The notes: generated by a model not told the origin, from the letters alone. 14,702 nucleotides of DNA from JBCBRD01 sp039819885 (GCA_039819885.1 JBCBRD010000073.1:1-14702); one strand, 5' to 3'; positions 1-7,664 are shown, counted from the first letter of the stretch. Numbers and translations: made by a program.

Positions 1-435
1 TTCGATGCCATGAACCCGCACAAGTCCTCAATTGCCTCAATCATCGAAAGCCGCGAGGTTGACCCTGCGATCCTGCGCGCGCTGATGGAGTCGCAGTCTT
101 GGATGCTACAGGCCGCAGGTATTGGGACCGAAGGCTTGAAAGGCTCAATCCGTGTGGCGGGCTTGACCTCGCTCTATGGCTCGATCGTAAAGACATGGCT
201 CGATGACGATGATCCAGGCATGGCGAAAACCATGGCCGTTTTGGATAGACGGTTGCGACGTGGCGAACAGACCATGAAGAACGTTGATGGTGCATTGTCG
301 ATGTGTGAGCAGGTATCCAACATGCTGCGACCGGGCAACTTCGGGTTTGGCGGCAAAGCCAAGTCTGAACCGCACGATGAATTCGATACCGGAACCGCTG
401 CGCCTGACAACGGCACCGCAAGTTCGTCAATCTGA
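1..435 (+). CDS. TetR/AcrR-family regulator, C-terminal part (5' end outside window)
   Basis: The reading frame is open from base 1 and ends at TGA 433-435, so only about 144 C-terminal residues are present; the ATG at 10 is probably internal. The segment is helical, with a conserved-looking stretch (WLDDDDPGMAKTMAVLDRRL) that I recognise from the ligand-binding half of alphaproteobacterial TetR regulators. The DNA-binding helix-turn-helix lies off the window. The last 25 or so residues are polar and probably disordered. A COQ9-type protein, which shares a WLDD...LDRR-like segment, is a less likely alternative. The gene converges on the histidine kinase with only 7 bp between the stop codons, so the two transcripts must overlap or share termination. 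Confidence 0.6.
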   Translation, partial: FDAMNPHKSSIASIIESREVDPAILRALMESQSWMLQAAGIGTEGLKGSIRVAGLTSLYGSIVKTWLDDDDPGMAKTMAVLDRRLRRGEQTMKNVDGALSMCEQVSNMLRPGNFGFGGKAKSEPHDEFDTGTAAPDNGTASSSI

Positions 436-442
436 CAGGGGT

Positions 443-1888
443 TTAAAGTGGCACTGAGATAATCGCGCGCAACCCGCCGATCGAACTGGTCCCCAACGTG
501 ATATCACCCCCGTGTCCTCGTACAATGTCACGAGCGATCGCGAGCCCCAAACCGGTATTGCCCATGTCTTGGTTGCGCGCCCCGTCCAACCGGTAAAACG
601 GTCGAAACACGTTATCCCGTTCTTCCATTGGAATGCCGGGCCCATTGTCATCAACTTCAATGCGTAACCATCTACGCTCAGTGGCAACACGGATCACGAT
701 ATGTGTCCCATATCGGCCAGCATTTGAAACCAGGTTCGTCACCGCACGCTTGAAAGCATTTCGCTTGAGAGGAACAAACAGTTCCCTGCGCGGCTTGCGA
801 AACTTCAAATCAACGTCGAGCCCGATCACTTGGGCATCATCACGGATCTCGCGCATCAATGCGTTGAGGTTCGACGCTTTCGCCTGCTCACCATCATCAC
901 CTCTTGCAAACGCCAGATAGTCTTCGAGCATGTGCTGCATCTCATTGACATCAGACCGCAAGGAGGCGGCAGCAGGCGTCTCACCGATTAGCGCCAATTC
1001 CAATTTGAAGCGCGTCAAGATGGTGCGTAGGTCGTGAGACACACCTGCAAGCATGGCAGTGCGTTGCTCGACATGGGTTGTAATCCGGTCTCTCATTTCA
1101 ACGAATGCTTGCGCGGCTTGACGAACCTCGCGTGCGCCACGCGGTCGGAAATCATCTGGCACAGGCCGGCCCTTACCGAAGGCATCCGCCGCTTGTGACA
1201 GCTTCAAAATCGGGCGGATTTGATTGCGCAAAAACATGATCGCAACCGTCAACAAGATAACCGATGTGATCACCATCCAGAGCAAGAAGATGTGCGAGTT
1301 CGAGGCATAGGTCTGACTGCGCCGCGCAACAAACCGCAAGATGCCGGTTTCGTGTTTGACTCGAATTTCAACGTGCTTCGACTGCCCGACAGTATCAATC
1401 CAAAACGGCCGACCTACATGCTTGCTGATCTGCTGGGAAAGTGCCCGGTCCAGCACGCCAAAGAAGGGGCGTGGCTGAGCGGCAGGTAAATCCCCTGGCG
1501 GCAGCACTTGCATAGAGAGGTTGAGCTTATCGCGTGCCAGTTCAATAAGGCGGCCGGTATCATCGGTCGGGCGGAAATTGTCATAAACTTCAATAAGTGC
1601 AGCAACATCTCGGGCCGTCGCCTCAGACAATCGCCCAGTAACCGCCTGCCAATGGCGCTCCATGAAGACAAACGCAATCACGCCTTCCAAAACCACGATT
1701 GGTGCGATGATGATGATCAGCGCGCGGGCATAAAGCCCCTTTGGCATCAGCTCTGACGCGACACTCAAAAAACCACGACGTAGCGCGCGCCAGGGTCCGG
1801 TCAGAACGGCACTGATGCTGATGATCGCGCGTCTGAAGGTGCGTTCCCAACGCGGACGAACGCGTGCGGTATTACCGACTGAGGCCAT
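443..1888 (-). CDS. EnvZ-like sensor histidine kinase (partner of the PetR-like regulator)
   Basis: This is an inner-membrane sensor kinase of 481 residues that should autophosphorylate and pass phosphate to the neighbouring OmpR-type regulator. Visible parts in order: a 47-residue basic cytoplasmic N-terminus, TM1 about 55-75, a periplasmic domain about 76-198, TM2 about 199-219, HAMP about 220-272, an H box with His285 in SHDLRTILTR, an N box with NLVSNAGRYG (385-394), G1 DDNGPGIP (413-420), an F box VFRPFYR and G2 NTGLGLAI. All catalytic motifs are intact. The start at 1888 has AGAGGA 6 nt upstream; the next candidate, Met48 just before TM1, has a weaker site, so the long N-terminus is probably real. 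The gene follows petR with a 103 bp gap that holds a hairpin. The signal sensed cannot be read from the sequence. Confidence 0.93.
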   Translation of the reverse strand: MASVGNTARVRPRWERTFRRAIISISAVLTGPWRALRRGFLSVASELMPKGLYARALIIIIAPIVVLEGVIAFVFMERHWQAVTGRLSEATARDVAALIEVYDNFRPTDDTGRLIELARDKLNLSMQVLPPGDLPAAQPRPFFGVLDRALSQQISKHVGRPFWIDTVGQSKHVEIRVKHETGILRFVARRSQTYASNSHIFLLWMVITSVILLTVAIMFLRNQIRPILKLSQAADAFGKGRPVPDDFRPRGAREVRQAAQAFVEMRDRITTHVEQRTAMLAGVSHDLRTILTRFKLELALIGETPAAASLRSDVNEMQHMLEDYLAFARGDDGEQAKASNLNALMREIRDDAQVIGLDVDLKFRKPRRELFVPLKRNAFKRAVTNLVSNAGRYGTHIVIRVATERRWLRIEVDDNGPGIPMEERDNVFRPFYRLDGARNQDMGNTGLGLAIARDIVRGHGGDITLGTSSIGGLRAIISVPL

Positions 1889-1935
1889 AAATCATCCTCT
1901 GTCGCCAATTGATGGGACCATCGCATACGCGCCGT

Positions 1936-1955
1936 CATCGGTTCGGCCTCCGATG
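1936..1955 (-). other. Intercistronic hairpin between petR and the kinase gene
   Basis: A perfect 6-bp inverted repeat (CATCGG / CCGATG, 8-nt loop) lies in the 103 bp between the petR stop and the kinase start. It has no T tract, so it is not a classical terminator. It could be an mRNA-processing or partial-termination element that sets the regulator-to-kinase ratio. That function is inferred; only the repeat is seen. Confidence 0.3.
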
Positions 1956-1991
1956 CGCCGCCCCACCAACCAGTCGAAGCAAGCACCGGGC

Positions 1992-2720
1992 TCAATCAGC
2001 ATAGAGCACATAACCCTTTCCACGCACGGTTTGTAGGTAGACGGGGTTGGACGGATCGCTTTCGATTTTTCGGCGCAGTCTATTGATTTGCACATCAATG
2101 GCGCGCTCGTTGCCCGTGTTGTCGTCGGTCGCGAGTTCATGGCGGGGGATGGGGTTGCCAATGCGGGTCGCAAACAAACGCAATAGATCGCGTTCGCGTT
2201 CCGTCAGTTTAACGGTTTCGTTTTCACTTCGAAGTTCACCGCGTTCGATCTGGAACGTTAAGCCGCCCAGTTTGATCTCCTGACCCGAGCCACCCGGTGT
2301 GTCTCCCCGCTTGAGGATATTGCGAAGGCGCAGCAGCAACTCACGTGGCTCAAATGGCTTGGCCACATAGTCATCGACGCCAGCTTCCAGCCCTTCAATG
2401 CGATCATCGGTATCCGATCGCGCAGTCAGCATGCAGATCGGAACGGATTGTGTGGCTTTCAGTTCGCGTGCCAACTCAATCCCTGTCACGCCAGGCATCA
2501 TCCAGTCCAGCAGCACAAGATCGAAAGATAGCCCCCGCATAGCAGCTCGTGCAGCGCTCACGTCAGCAGCCGTTGTTACCCGAAAGCCATTGCTGCCGAG
2601 ATAGCGGGCCAGCAAATCGCGGATTTTCTGGTCATCATCAACAATGAGCACATGGGGAGCATCATCATTGATGGCAGCATCGTTCTCAAGTGAGGGCGTG
2701 CGTTCTAATGGGGTGTCCAT
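1992..2720 (-). CDS. petR: OmpR/PhoB-family response regulator, PetR-like
   Basis: A 242-residue response regulator. The receiver domain (about 20-130) has the acidic cluster DDD in VLIVDDDQKIR, the phospho-acceptor Asp in VLLDWMMPG (Asp72 from this start), a Thr in MLTAR and the conserved Lys in VAKPFEP. A linker leads to an OmpR-type winged helix (about 145-240) with LTERERDLLRLF, DVQINRLRRKIE and TVRGKGYVL. Together with a MarR-type gene upstream and an EnvZ-like kinase downstream it resembles the petP-petR pair of Rhodobacter capsulatus, where petR was found next to the cytochrome bc1 genes. No bc1 genes are in this window. I chose ATG at 2720 because AAGGG precedes it; the frame extends to ATG 2738 and TTG 2750, which have no clear ribosome site. 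Family is certain; the petR name rests on homology by eye. Confidence 0.9.
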   Translation of the reverse strand: MDTPLERTPSLENDAAINDDAPHVLIVDDDQKIRDLLARYLGSNGFRVTTAADVSAARAAMRGLSFDLVLLDWMMPGVTGIELARELKATQSVPICMLTARSDTDDRIEGLEAGVDDYVAKPFEPRELLLRLRNILKRGDTPGGSGQEIKLGGLTFQIERGELRSENETVKLTERERDLLRLFATRIGNPIPRHELATDDNTGNERAIDVQINRLRRKIESDPSNPVYLQTVRGKGYVLYAD

Positions 2721-2832
2721 CAGCCCTTTTACTCCCATGTACTCAGTCAACGTTTAACAGGGGTCATGTTGAGATAAGACCCGTTCCGCCGATCATCAGA
2801 AAGGCCGATGCCGACTATACTGCAGTTCGAAG

Positions 2833-3399
2833 TCAGACGTTATCCGATCTCTTAAGCGATGACACGTGCGGATGGTCTCGATCGTCAATCATACCCAAAA
2901 GAAAGGCTTCGATAGTGGACTGAGACTGCACGCCCGCTTCACCAAGTGCCTTTGAAATGCGCCGGAGTTGAAGATCAATAAGCAGCTCCGCAAGGTCACA
3001 GCCCTTTTCAGTGGTGTGTAACAATCGGGCTCGTCCGTCGCTGTCGCTGGCCTTTTGGCAGATGAACCCCTCATCAATCAACTGTTTCAAAACACGAGAC
3101 AGGCTTTGTTTCGTTATGCGGAGAATCTCCAAGAGTTCAGCAACGCGCAGACCAGGGTTGCGGTGCACAAAATGCAGCACACGGTGATGGGCACGCCCAA
3201 AGTGATAGTGCGCCAGTACAGCATCAGCATCGCTGGTGAAATCACGGTAGGCAAAAAACAACAGCTCCATGCTGGCAATTAAACGGCCACGGTCTTCTAA
3301 CGCGGCGTCAGTATCAGCATTGTTGGCGCTGTCGGCATCATCGCACAGGTCGCCAGCGTCTTCGTGCAAACGCTCTGAATGTCTTGAACGGTCGGCCAC
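2833..3399 (-). CDS. petP: MarR-family winged-helix regulator, PetP-like
   Basis: A MarR-type regulator of about 188 residues. The N-terminal 40 or so residues are polar and acidic. Then follow MELLFFAYRDFTSDADAVLA and HFGRAHHRVLHFVHRNPGL, the winged helix with AELLEILRITKQSLSRVLKQL as recognition region, a wing with DGRARLLHTTEKG, and a C-terminal dimerisation helix. This matches the PetP type as I know it. I chose GTG at 3399 because AAAGGGG sits 9 nt upstream; TTG at 3423 is possible, and the ATG at the MELLFF segment would remove part of the dimerisation region. It is first in the probable petP-petR-kinase operon, with a 112 bp gap to petR. Palindromes just upstream could be its own operator. 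Confidence 0.88.
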   Translation of the reverse strand: MADRSRHSERLHEDAGDLCDDADSANNADTDAALEDRGRLIASMELLFFAYRDFTSDADAVLAHYHFGRAHHRVLHFVHRNPGLRVAELLEILRITKQSLSRVLKQLIDEGFICQKASDSDGRARLLHTTEKGCDLAELLIDLQLRRISKALGEAGVQSQSTIEAFLLGMIDDRDHPHVSSLKRSDNV

Positions 3400-3756
3400 A
3401 GCCGAATACCCCTTTGATCCCAAGATCCCGAAGGCTGAAAATTACGTCAGCCTTGTTGACATAGTTGCAGGGCATTGATAGCGCTGACAAGTCAGGAACG
3501 ATTGAATTTCGATTGTTTGGTATCAGTCGCCCGCCGATCTACCCTTGGGTCGATAAGGGGGCTGTTGCAAAACCATCTAGCGACCACGTCCTCAGACGAT
3601 CAAAACGTACAACGCCAAGTCGTTTAGCTTCGTTCGCTTCCGTTCGTCGGTAGATTGCAGTGTTTAAGGGCCGTACGACGTTTTGAAGTCAATGGTGGTA
3701 TCCAGAATTGGCCAGGAACAATTGGCCGTTCGAAACTTTAAAAGAGGTTGTCTCCC
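3400..3756. promoter_or_regulatory. Divergent petP/ilvE intergenic region with operator-like repeats
   Basis: No convincing gene lies in these 357 bp. They hold: an imperfect inverted repeat GTCAG-N5-TTGAC at 3446-3460; a perfect palindrome CTGAC-AA-GTCAG at 3484-3495; TTGACA at 3456-3461, which could be a plus-strand -35 box though its -10 partner (3479-3484) is poor; a 9-bp inverted repeat TCAAAACGT / ACGTTTTGA at 3600-3608 and 3678-3686; and the direct repeat AATTGGCC at 3706-3713 and 3720-3727. AAAGAGG at 3741-3747 is the ilvE ribosome-binding site. These features fit a divergent control region for the MarR operon and ilvE, but no regulator can be assigned. Confidence 0.45.
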
Positions 3757-4653
3757 ATGGCCGAACTGCTGCCCTTCGATCAGCGGGATGGAATTGTTTG
3801 GCTCGACGGCGAGCTCATCCAGTGGCGTGATGCAAAGCTTCACGTCCTTTCGCATGCTCTTCATTACGGTAGCGCGATTTTCGAAGGTGAGCGGCTCTAC
3901 AACGGCAAGATTTTCAAGTTGCGAGAGCACACCGAGCGACTGATTGAAGGCGCACAAATCCTAGATTTCGAGATTCCATACACCGCCGAGCAGATTGATG
4001 CGGCGTGCAATGAGGTGGTCAAGGCCAACAACCTTACCGACGGCTATGTGCGTCCGATCACCTGGCGCGGAAGTGAACAGATGGGGATCTCAGCTCAGGA
4101 AAATACCATCCACCTGGCGATTGCTGCATGGGACTGGGGGTCATACTTCCCAATGGAAGAACGGCTCAAGGGCCTTAAGCTGGGCATGGCCACATACCGC
4201 AGGCCAGACCCCGCAACCGCACCATGTAAGGCCAAAGCTGCTGGCCTCTATATGATTTGTACGATCGAGAAGCATCGTGCGGAAAGAGCCGGGCTGGCAG
4301 ATGCCTTGATGCTCGACTATCGCGGCCACGTGGCCGAATGCACAGGCGCAAATGTATTCTTTGTAAAAGATGGCGTCATTCATACGCCCACGCCCGATTG
4401 CTTCCTGGATGGCATCACCCGGCGCACCGTCATCGACCTTGCCAACAAGCGCGGTTACGAAGTTCTCGTGCGCACGATCTTACCCGACGAGTTGGGCACA
4501 TTCAGCGAATGCTTCGTGACGGGAACAGCTGCAGAAGTCACCCCGGTATCTGCCATTGCTGAGTATGCCTACACGCCCGGTGACATCACCAAAACCTTGA
4601 TGACCGACTATATGGAATTGGTTGGCCACAACGAACGCGTTGCTGCGGAATAA
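3757..4653 (+). CDS. ilvE: Branched-chain amino acid aminotransferase
   Basis: A cytosolic PLP enzyme of fold type IV that interconverts leucine, isoleucine and valine with their 2-oxo acids, using glutamate/2-oxoglutarate. The 298 residues match the usual family length. Visible signatures: LSHALHYGSAIFEGERLYNG (31-50) near the substrate site, PATAPCKAKAAGLY with the probable Schiff-base Lys160, ALMLDYRGHVAECTGANVFF with Glu194 next to the cofactor ring, LDGITRRTVIDLA (218-230), and FVTGTAAEVTPV (253-264), which binds cofactor phosphate. ATG at 3757 is preferred because AAAGAGG lies 9 nt upstream; TTG at 3748 in the same frame lies too close to it. A D-amino-acid transaminase or aminodeoxychorismate lyase would be the alternative fold-IV calls, but the FEGERLY segment favours IlvE. 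It appears monocistronic, with no clear terminator afterwards. Confidence 0.93.
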   Translation: MAELLPFDQRDGIVWLDGELIQWRDAKLHVLSHALHYGSAIFEGERLYNGKIFKLREHTERLIEGAQILDFEIPYTAEQIDAACNEVVKANNLTDGYVRPITWRGSEQMGISAQENTIHLAIAAWDWGSYFPMEERLKGLKLGMATYRRPDPATAPCKAKAAGLYMICTIEKHRAERAGLADALMLDYRGHVAECTGANVFFVKDGVIHTPTPDCFLDGITRRTVIDLANKRGYEVLVRTILPDELGTFSECFVTGTAAEVTPVSAIAEYAYTPGDITKTLMTDYMELVGHNERVAAE

Positions 4654-4861
4654 GCGCTGAGACCGCCAGCTGAAGCTGCCGCATCTGCCAATCTGGCTCG
4701 TCGCTTGGGCCAGCGAGCATTGGTTGAGCTTAACCTTGCGCCGCATAGCATTCATGAAACGGCGTTATAGCCCTTGCATCGCACGCTTGCGCCCATGACA
4801 CTCTCCATAATCCGACCTGCGGCCTTTGAGCGTGGTTGGTCCGTCAATCGGGAGTGGCGTT

Positions 4862-5128
4862 ATGAACGCACGAAAAGTTCCAATATGCGCTTTGGCACTG
4901 GCTGGGGGCTTGGTGTTCGCATCTTCTGCCGCTTGGAGCCAAAGCAGCACATTCAATCCGAATAAAGACTGTCAAACGATACGCACTTGCCAGTTCGCGA
5001 AAGGCGGGGCGTTTCGTGGCTGCCTGTCATCGTTTTCATGCCGCCGCTGTAGGTTTGTGAGAACAAACTGCACAATCGCTGGCAAGCGAGGAACATGTCG
5101 TCAACTGCGATGTAGATGGGGAAGCTAG
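4862..5128 (+). CDS. Small secreted cysteine-rich basic protein, function unknown
   Basis: An 88-residue product with an N-terminal signal peptide: basic ARK, a hydrophobic core (about 7-23) and a probable cleavage after Ala-Trp-Ser, before Gln27. The mature 62 residues carry eight cysteines (37, 43, 54, 60, 63, 70, 79, 84; spacing C-x5-C-x10-C-x5-C-x2-C-x6-C-x8-C-x4-C) and about 13 Lys/Arg against a single acidic residue, so it should be strongly cationic and disulfide-bonded in the periplasm or outside. The ATG follows GGAG at 7 nt. I recall similar unnamed small proteins with DCQTIRTC and RCRWG-like ends in Rhizobiales but know no function for them. A defensin-like or metal-binding role is speculation. 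It stands alone, facing the membrane-protein gene across hairpin-rich DNA. Confidence 0.7.
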   Translation: MNARKVPICALALAGGLVFASSAAWSQSSTFNPNKDCQTIRTCQFAKGGAFRGCLSSFSCRRCRFVRTNCTIAGKRGTCRQLRCRWGS

Positions 5129-5163
5129 ACCAAGGTCCGCAAAAGTGAACGCGCTTTAGGCGA

Positions 5164-5207
5164 ACCGAAGAGTTGGTTCTGGCGTCAGTGCGCTTCGGTC
5201 AGAACCA
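5164..5207. repeat. Interleaved inverted repeats (alternative hairpins)
   Basis: ACCGAAG at 5164-5170 is complementary to CTTCGGT at 5193-5199, and TGGTTCTG at 5174-5181 is complementary to CAGAACCA at 5200-5207. The pairs interleave, so as simple hairpins they exclude each other. They sit in the 125 bp between two convergent genes, where a transcription stop in both directions would be expected, but no T tract follows. Confidence 0.4.
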
Positions 5208-5253
5208 GGTGCGGGTTAACACGGTTTGAGACATCAAGGCGAAGGGGTTGAAC

Positions 5254-5532
5254 TCAGCTACGCGTCGATGTCCGCGCGACAGCAGCAAAGATAACACCGA
5301 GAAACGTGGCAATCGATGTGAAGAAACAACCCAAGAACGTCATGCTCAACGACACATCAAAGAAGCCGACGACCACATTCAGAATGCCGGTCCAAAAAGC
5401 GGCTGGCAGGATCGCCACGACCAAGAAGCCGAGCATATGTCCGAATCCGTTGTCAGCGCGCGCGTGTTGAGAAGGCGGCGCGTTCGCCGCTGCAATGCTT
5501 CCAACATACAGTCCGCTTTGTTTCAACGTCAT
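5254..5532 (-). CDS. Small two-helix membrane protein, unknown function
   Basis: This 92-residue product is not a family I can name. A polar N-terminus of about 30 residues (alanine-, histidine- and asparagine-containing) is followed by two hydrophobic segments, about 33-55 (GHMLGFLVVAILPAAFWTGI and on) and about 63-85 (FLGCFFTSIATFLGVIFAAVA), and a short Arg-containing tail. It should be an inner-membrane hairpin protein. I chose ATG at 5532 because GGAG lies 9 nt upstream; the ATG at 5541 directly abuts that GGAG and is less likely. Downstream it converges on the cysteine-rich protein gene, and upstream it faces away from the FAD oxidoreductase gene. Confidence 0.6.
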   Translation of the reverse strand: MTLKQSGLYVGSIAAANAPPSQHARADNGFGHMLGFLVVAILPAAFWTGILNVVVGFFDVSLSMTFLGCFFTSIATFLGVIFAAVARTSTRS

Positions 5533-5913
5533 CGAAAGCATCTCCGAATAGGATGCAAGTCACCGGGGAAAACCGAATGACACAGTCGCTTTAAAGTATT
5601 TGAAAACCGTCAGGCGAGGACAACTTTGCCAGGAGATTTTCAACCGTAACCGTTACCTAAGCATTCACACCCGATCTTCTAGGGATTCCCCTAACGAAAC
5701 ATGAAGGCAATTCTTACAAATAGCAGTGTTGAGTTGGTCGTAAACAAAATCAATACGAGACCCCACATTTGACACATCTTCAAACACTGAAGGTGTTCCG
5801 ATGGAAACACTTTCTGAAGAAAAAACCACTGTAATAACGTACACATCCACTGCAAATATTTTCTAGATAAAACCTTGGGATAGACTTCGCACTTGCAAAA
5901 AGAACAATCCCAA
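5533..5913. promoter_or_regulatory. AT-rich divergent intergenic region with palindromes
   Basis: About 380 bp without a convincing gene, lower in GC than its neighbours. Seen here: the 11-base palindrome GTAACCGTTAC at 5646-5656, embedded in two copies of AACCGT; TAGGG-ATTC-CCCTA around 5681-5694; AACAC-N5-GTGTT at 5783-5797, followed by a second AAACACT copy; and TTGACA at 5769-5774 without a good -10 box at the usual distance. It should contain promoters for the membrane protein (-) and the oxidoreductase (+), neither of which I can place firmly. Confidence 0.4.
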
Positions 5914-7551
5914 ATGCCCTATGAATGGGACGTCATAGTTATTGGTGCAGGGCACAATGGATTGGTCGCATCGGCGTACTTATCCAAAGCTGGAAAACGC
6001 GTTCTTGTGCTCGAAAAGCGTGATTTGGTCGGTGGAGCAGCGATAACCGAGGAATTCCATCCCGGTTTCAGAAACTCCGTTGCCTCCTACACCGTCAGCC
6101 TGCTCGCAGACAAAGTCATGACCGATCTGGATTTGTCCGCACACGGCTTGAAGATTATCGAACGCCCCATCGCGAATTTCTGGCCCATCGACAAAGGCCG
6201 TTCGTTGTTGATGCCCTACGGAGCTTCCGCAAGGCGGGAAGCGATTGCGCAATTCAGTGCACGCGATGCAGCCAACCTTGATGCCTTCGATGCCATGTTG
6301 GCGACAGCTGCGGATCTATTGCGAGACCTGACACTTCAGACGCCGCCCCGCCTGACAGGCGGGTTGCCAATGTCCGATATCCCGAAGTCACTCGGCCTTA
6401 GTCGACGCTTTTTGAACCTGCCCAGTGAAGACAAACGGAACATCATTGATCTCTTCACAAAGAGCGCGGCGGAAGTCTTGGACCGATGGTTTGAAAACGA
6501 CCATGTCAAAGCGGCATTCGCATTTGATTCAATCGTCGGCGCCTATGCGTCACCAACCACGCCTGGCACTGCTTACGTTCTGCTCCATCACGTTTTCGGA
6601 CAAGTCAACGGCAAGCCGGGTGTATGGGGGCATGCCATCGGCGGCATGGGCGCAATCACGCGGGCAATGGCCAAGGCAGCCATCAAAGCCGGTGCAGTCA
6701 TTGAGACAGACACAGGTGTTGAAACAATCAATACCAACAATCAGCAAGTCACAGGTGTAACGCTCGAAGACGGGCGCCAATTCTCGGCTGACACAATCGC
6801 CGTCGGTCTACCGCCCAAGCTTCTATTCTCCAAGTTGTTGGCAGATGCTGAGATCGAGACGCAGCTCAAATCCCGTTTCACAAACATTCGAAGCGGATCG
6901 GGCACGTTTCGGATGAACATCGCGTTACGCGAACTTCCAGATTTCTTAGCGCGACCAGGAAAACAGCAAGCCGATCATCACGGTGCAGGGATCATCATTG
7001 GTCCCACCATGGACTATCTCGATAACGCTTTCCTCGATGCCAAACGGGACGGTTGGTCTCGCGAGCCAGTGATCGAGATGCTGATCCCTTCGACGATCGA
7101 TAAGACGCTCGCGCCGCCTGGCCAACACGTGGCATCATTGTTCGTGCAGCATGTCGCCCCTCGCTTGCCGGGCCCACGTTCCTGGGAAGACACTTCGGAA
7201 AAAGAAGCCTTTGCCGACCATGTGATCGCGACGCTTGGAAAGCATGCCCCAAATCTCCCAGACGCAGTTATTGCAAGGCAGGTTCTTTCACCTTGGGACT
7301 TGGAACAGCGCTTCGGCTTGATTGACGGCGATATTTTCCACGGCCAACTGGGTTTGGACCAACTCTTTTCAAATCGCCCGGTACTCGGTTACGGCAACTA
7401 TAGAATGCCGGTGAAGGGACTGTATCTGTGCGGTTCAGGCGCACATCCCGGCGGGGGTGTCTCTGGGGTTCCCGGACACAACGCAGCCCGCGAGATTTTA
7501 GCCGATCAACGTCTCGGGTGGCTGAACCAAACAATGCAAAGACAGCGTTAA
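5914..7551 (+). CDS. FAD-dependent oxidoreductase of the PYROXD2/phytoene desaturase-like family
   Basis: A 545-residue flavoprotein. At the N-terminus a Rossmann dinucleotide motif is clear: VIVIGAGHNGLVASAYLSKAG (GxGxxG at 11-16), then VLVLEKRDLVGG with the Glu34 that contacts FAD ribose. EEFHPGFRNSVASYTVSLL (46-64) is typical of the PYROXD2-like branch of COG1233. The C-terminal FAD motif is GLYLCGSGAHPGGGVSGVPG (502-521). There is no signal peptide. The substrate is unknown: carotenoid desaturases and the mitochondrial protein PYROXD2 share the fold, but no carotenoid genes are nearby. ATG at 5914 was chosen; TTG at 5893 is in frame, and neither has a strong ribosome site. The glyoxalase-type gene follows after 113 bp, so it may have its own promoter or be the first gene of the same operon. 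Confidence 0.88.
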   Translation: MPYEWDVIVIGAGHNGLVASAYLSKAGKRVLVLEKRDLVGGAAITEEFHPGFRNSVASYTVSLLADKVMTDLDLSAHGLKIIERPIANFWPIDKGRSLLMPYGASARREAIAQFSARDAANLDAFDAMLATAADLLRDLTLQTPPRLTGGLPMSDIPKSLGLSRRFLNLPSEDKRNIIDLFTKSAAEVLDRWFENDHVKAAFAFDSIVGAYASPTTPGTAYVLLHHVFGQVNGKPGVWGHAIGGMGAITRAMAKAAIKAGAVIETDTGVETINTNNQQVTGVTLEDGRQFSADTIAVGLPPKLLFSKLLADAEIETQLKSRFTNIRSGSGTFRMNIALRELPDFLARPGKQQADHHGAGIIIGPTMDYLDNAFLDAKRDGWSREPVIEMLIPSTIDKTLAPPGQHVASLFVQHVAPRLPGPRSWEDTSEKEAFADHVIATLGKHAPNLPDAVIARQVLSPWDLEQRFGLIDGDIFHGQLGLDQLFSNRPVLGYGNYRMPVKGLYLCGSGAHPGGGVSGVPGHNAAREILADQRLGWLNQTMQRQR

Positions 7552-7664
7552 AGACCACGCCGCAGCGGGGCACAAACTGTGCTTGACCAACCAAGCAAGA
7601 ACCTCCAGCCCATCCAATACAACAACAGTTAAGCTACGCTACAGCCTCAAGGTTCCAGGAGGGA

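Noticed and set aside
41..430. 129-codon minus-strand ORF opposite the TetR-type gene
   Set aside because: Shadow frame: composition rich in Arg, Ser and Cys, while the plus frame matches a known family and is open to the window edge.
4754..4798. 14-codon plus-strand ORF starting ATGAAACGGCG between ilvE and the cysteine-rich gene
   Set aside because: Too short and with no ribosome site; nothing beyond an ATG and a stop supports it.
5665..5850. 61-codon minus-strand ORF (GTG start) containing a CKNC motif
   Set aside because: No Shine-Dalgarno sequence, a GTG start only, and a location in a divergent promoter region; one CxxC is not enough evidence.
7552..7664. GCAC-N5-GTGC mini-hairpin considered as a terminator after the FAD oxidoreductase gene
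   Set aside because: A 4-bp stem without a T tract is expected by chance.
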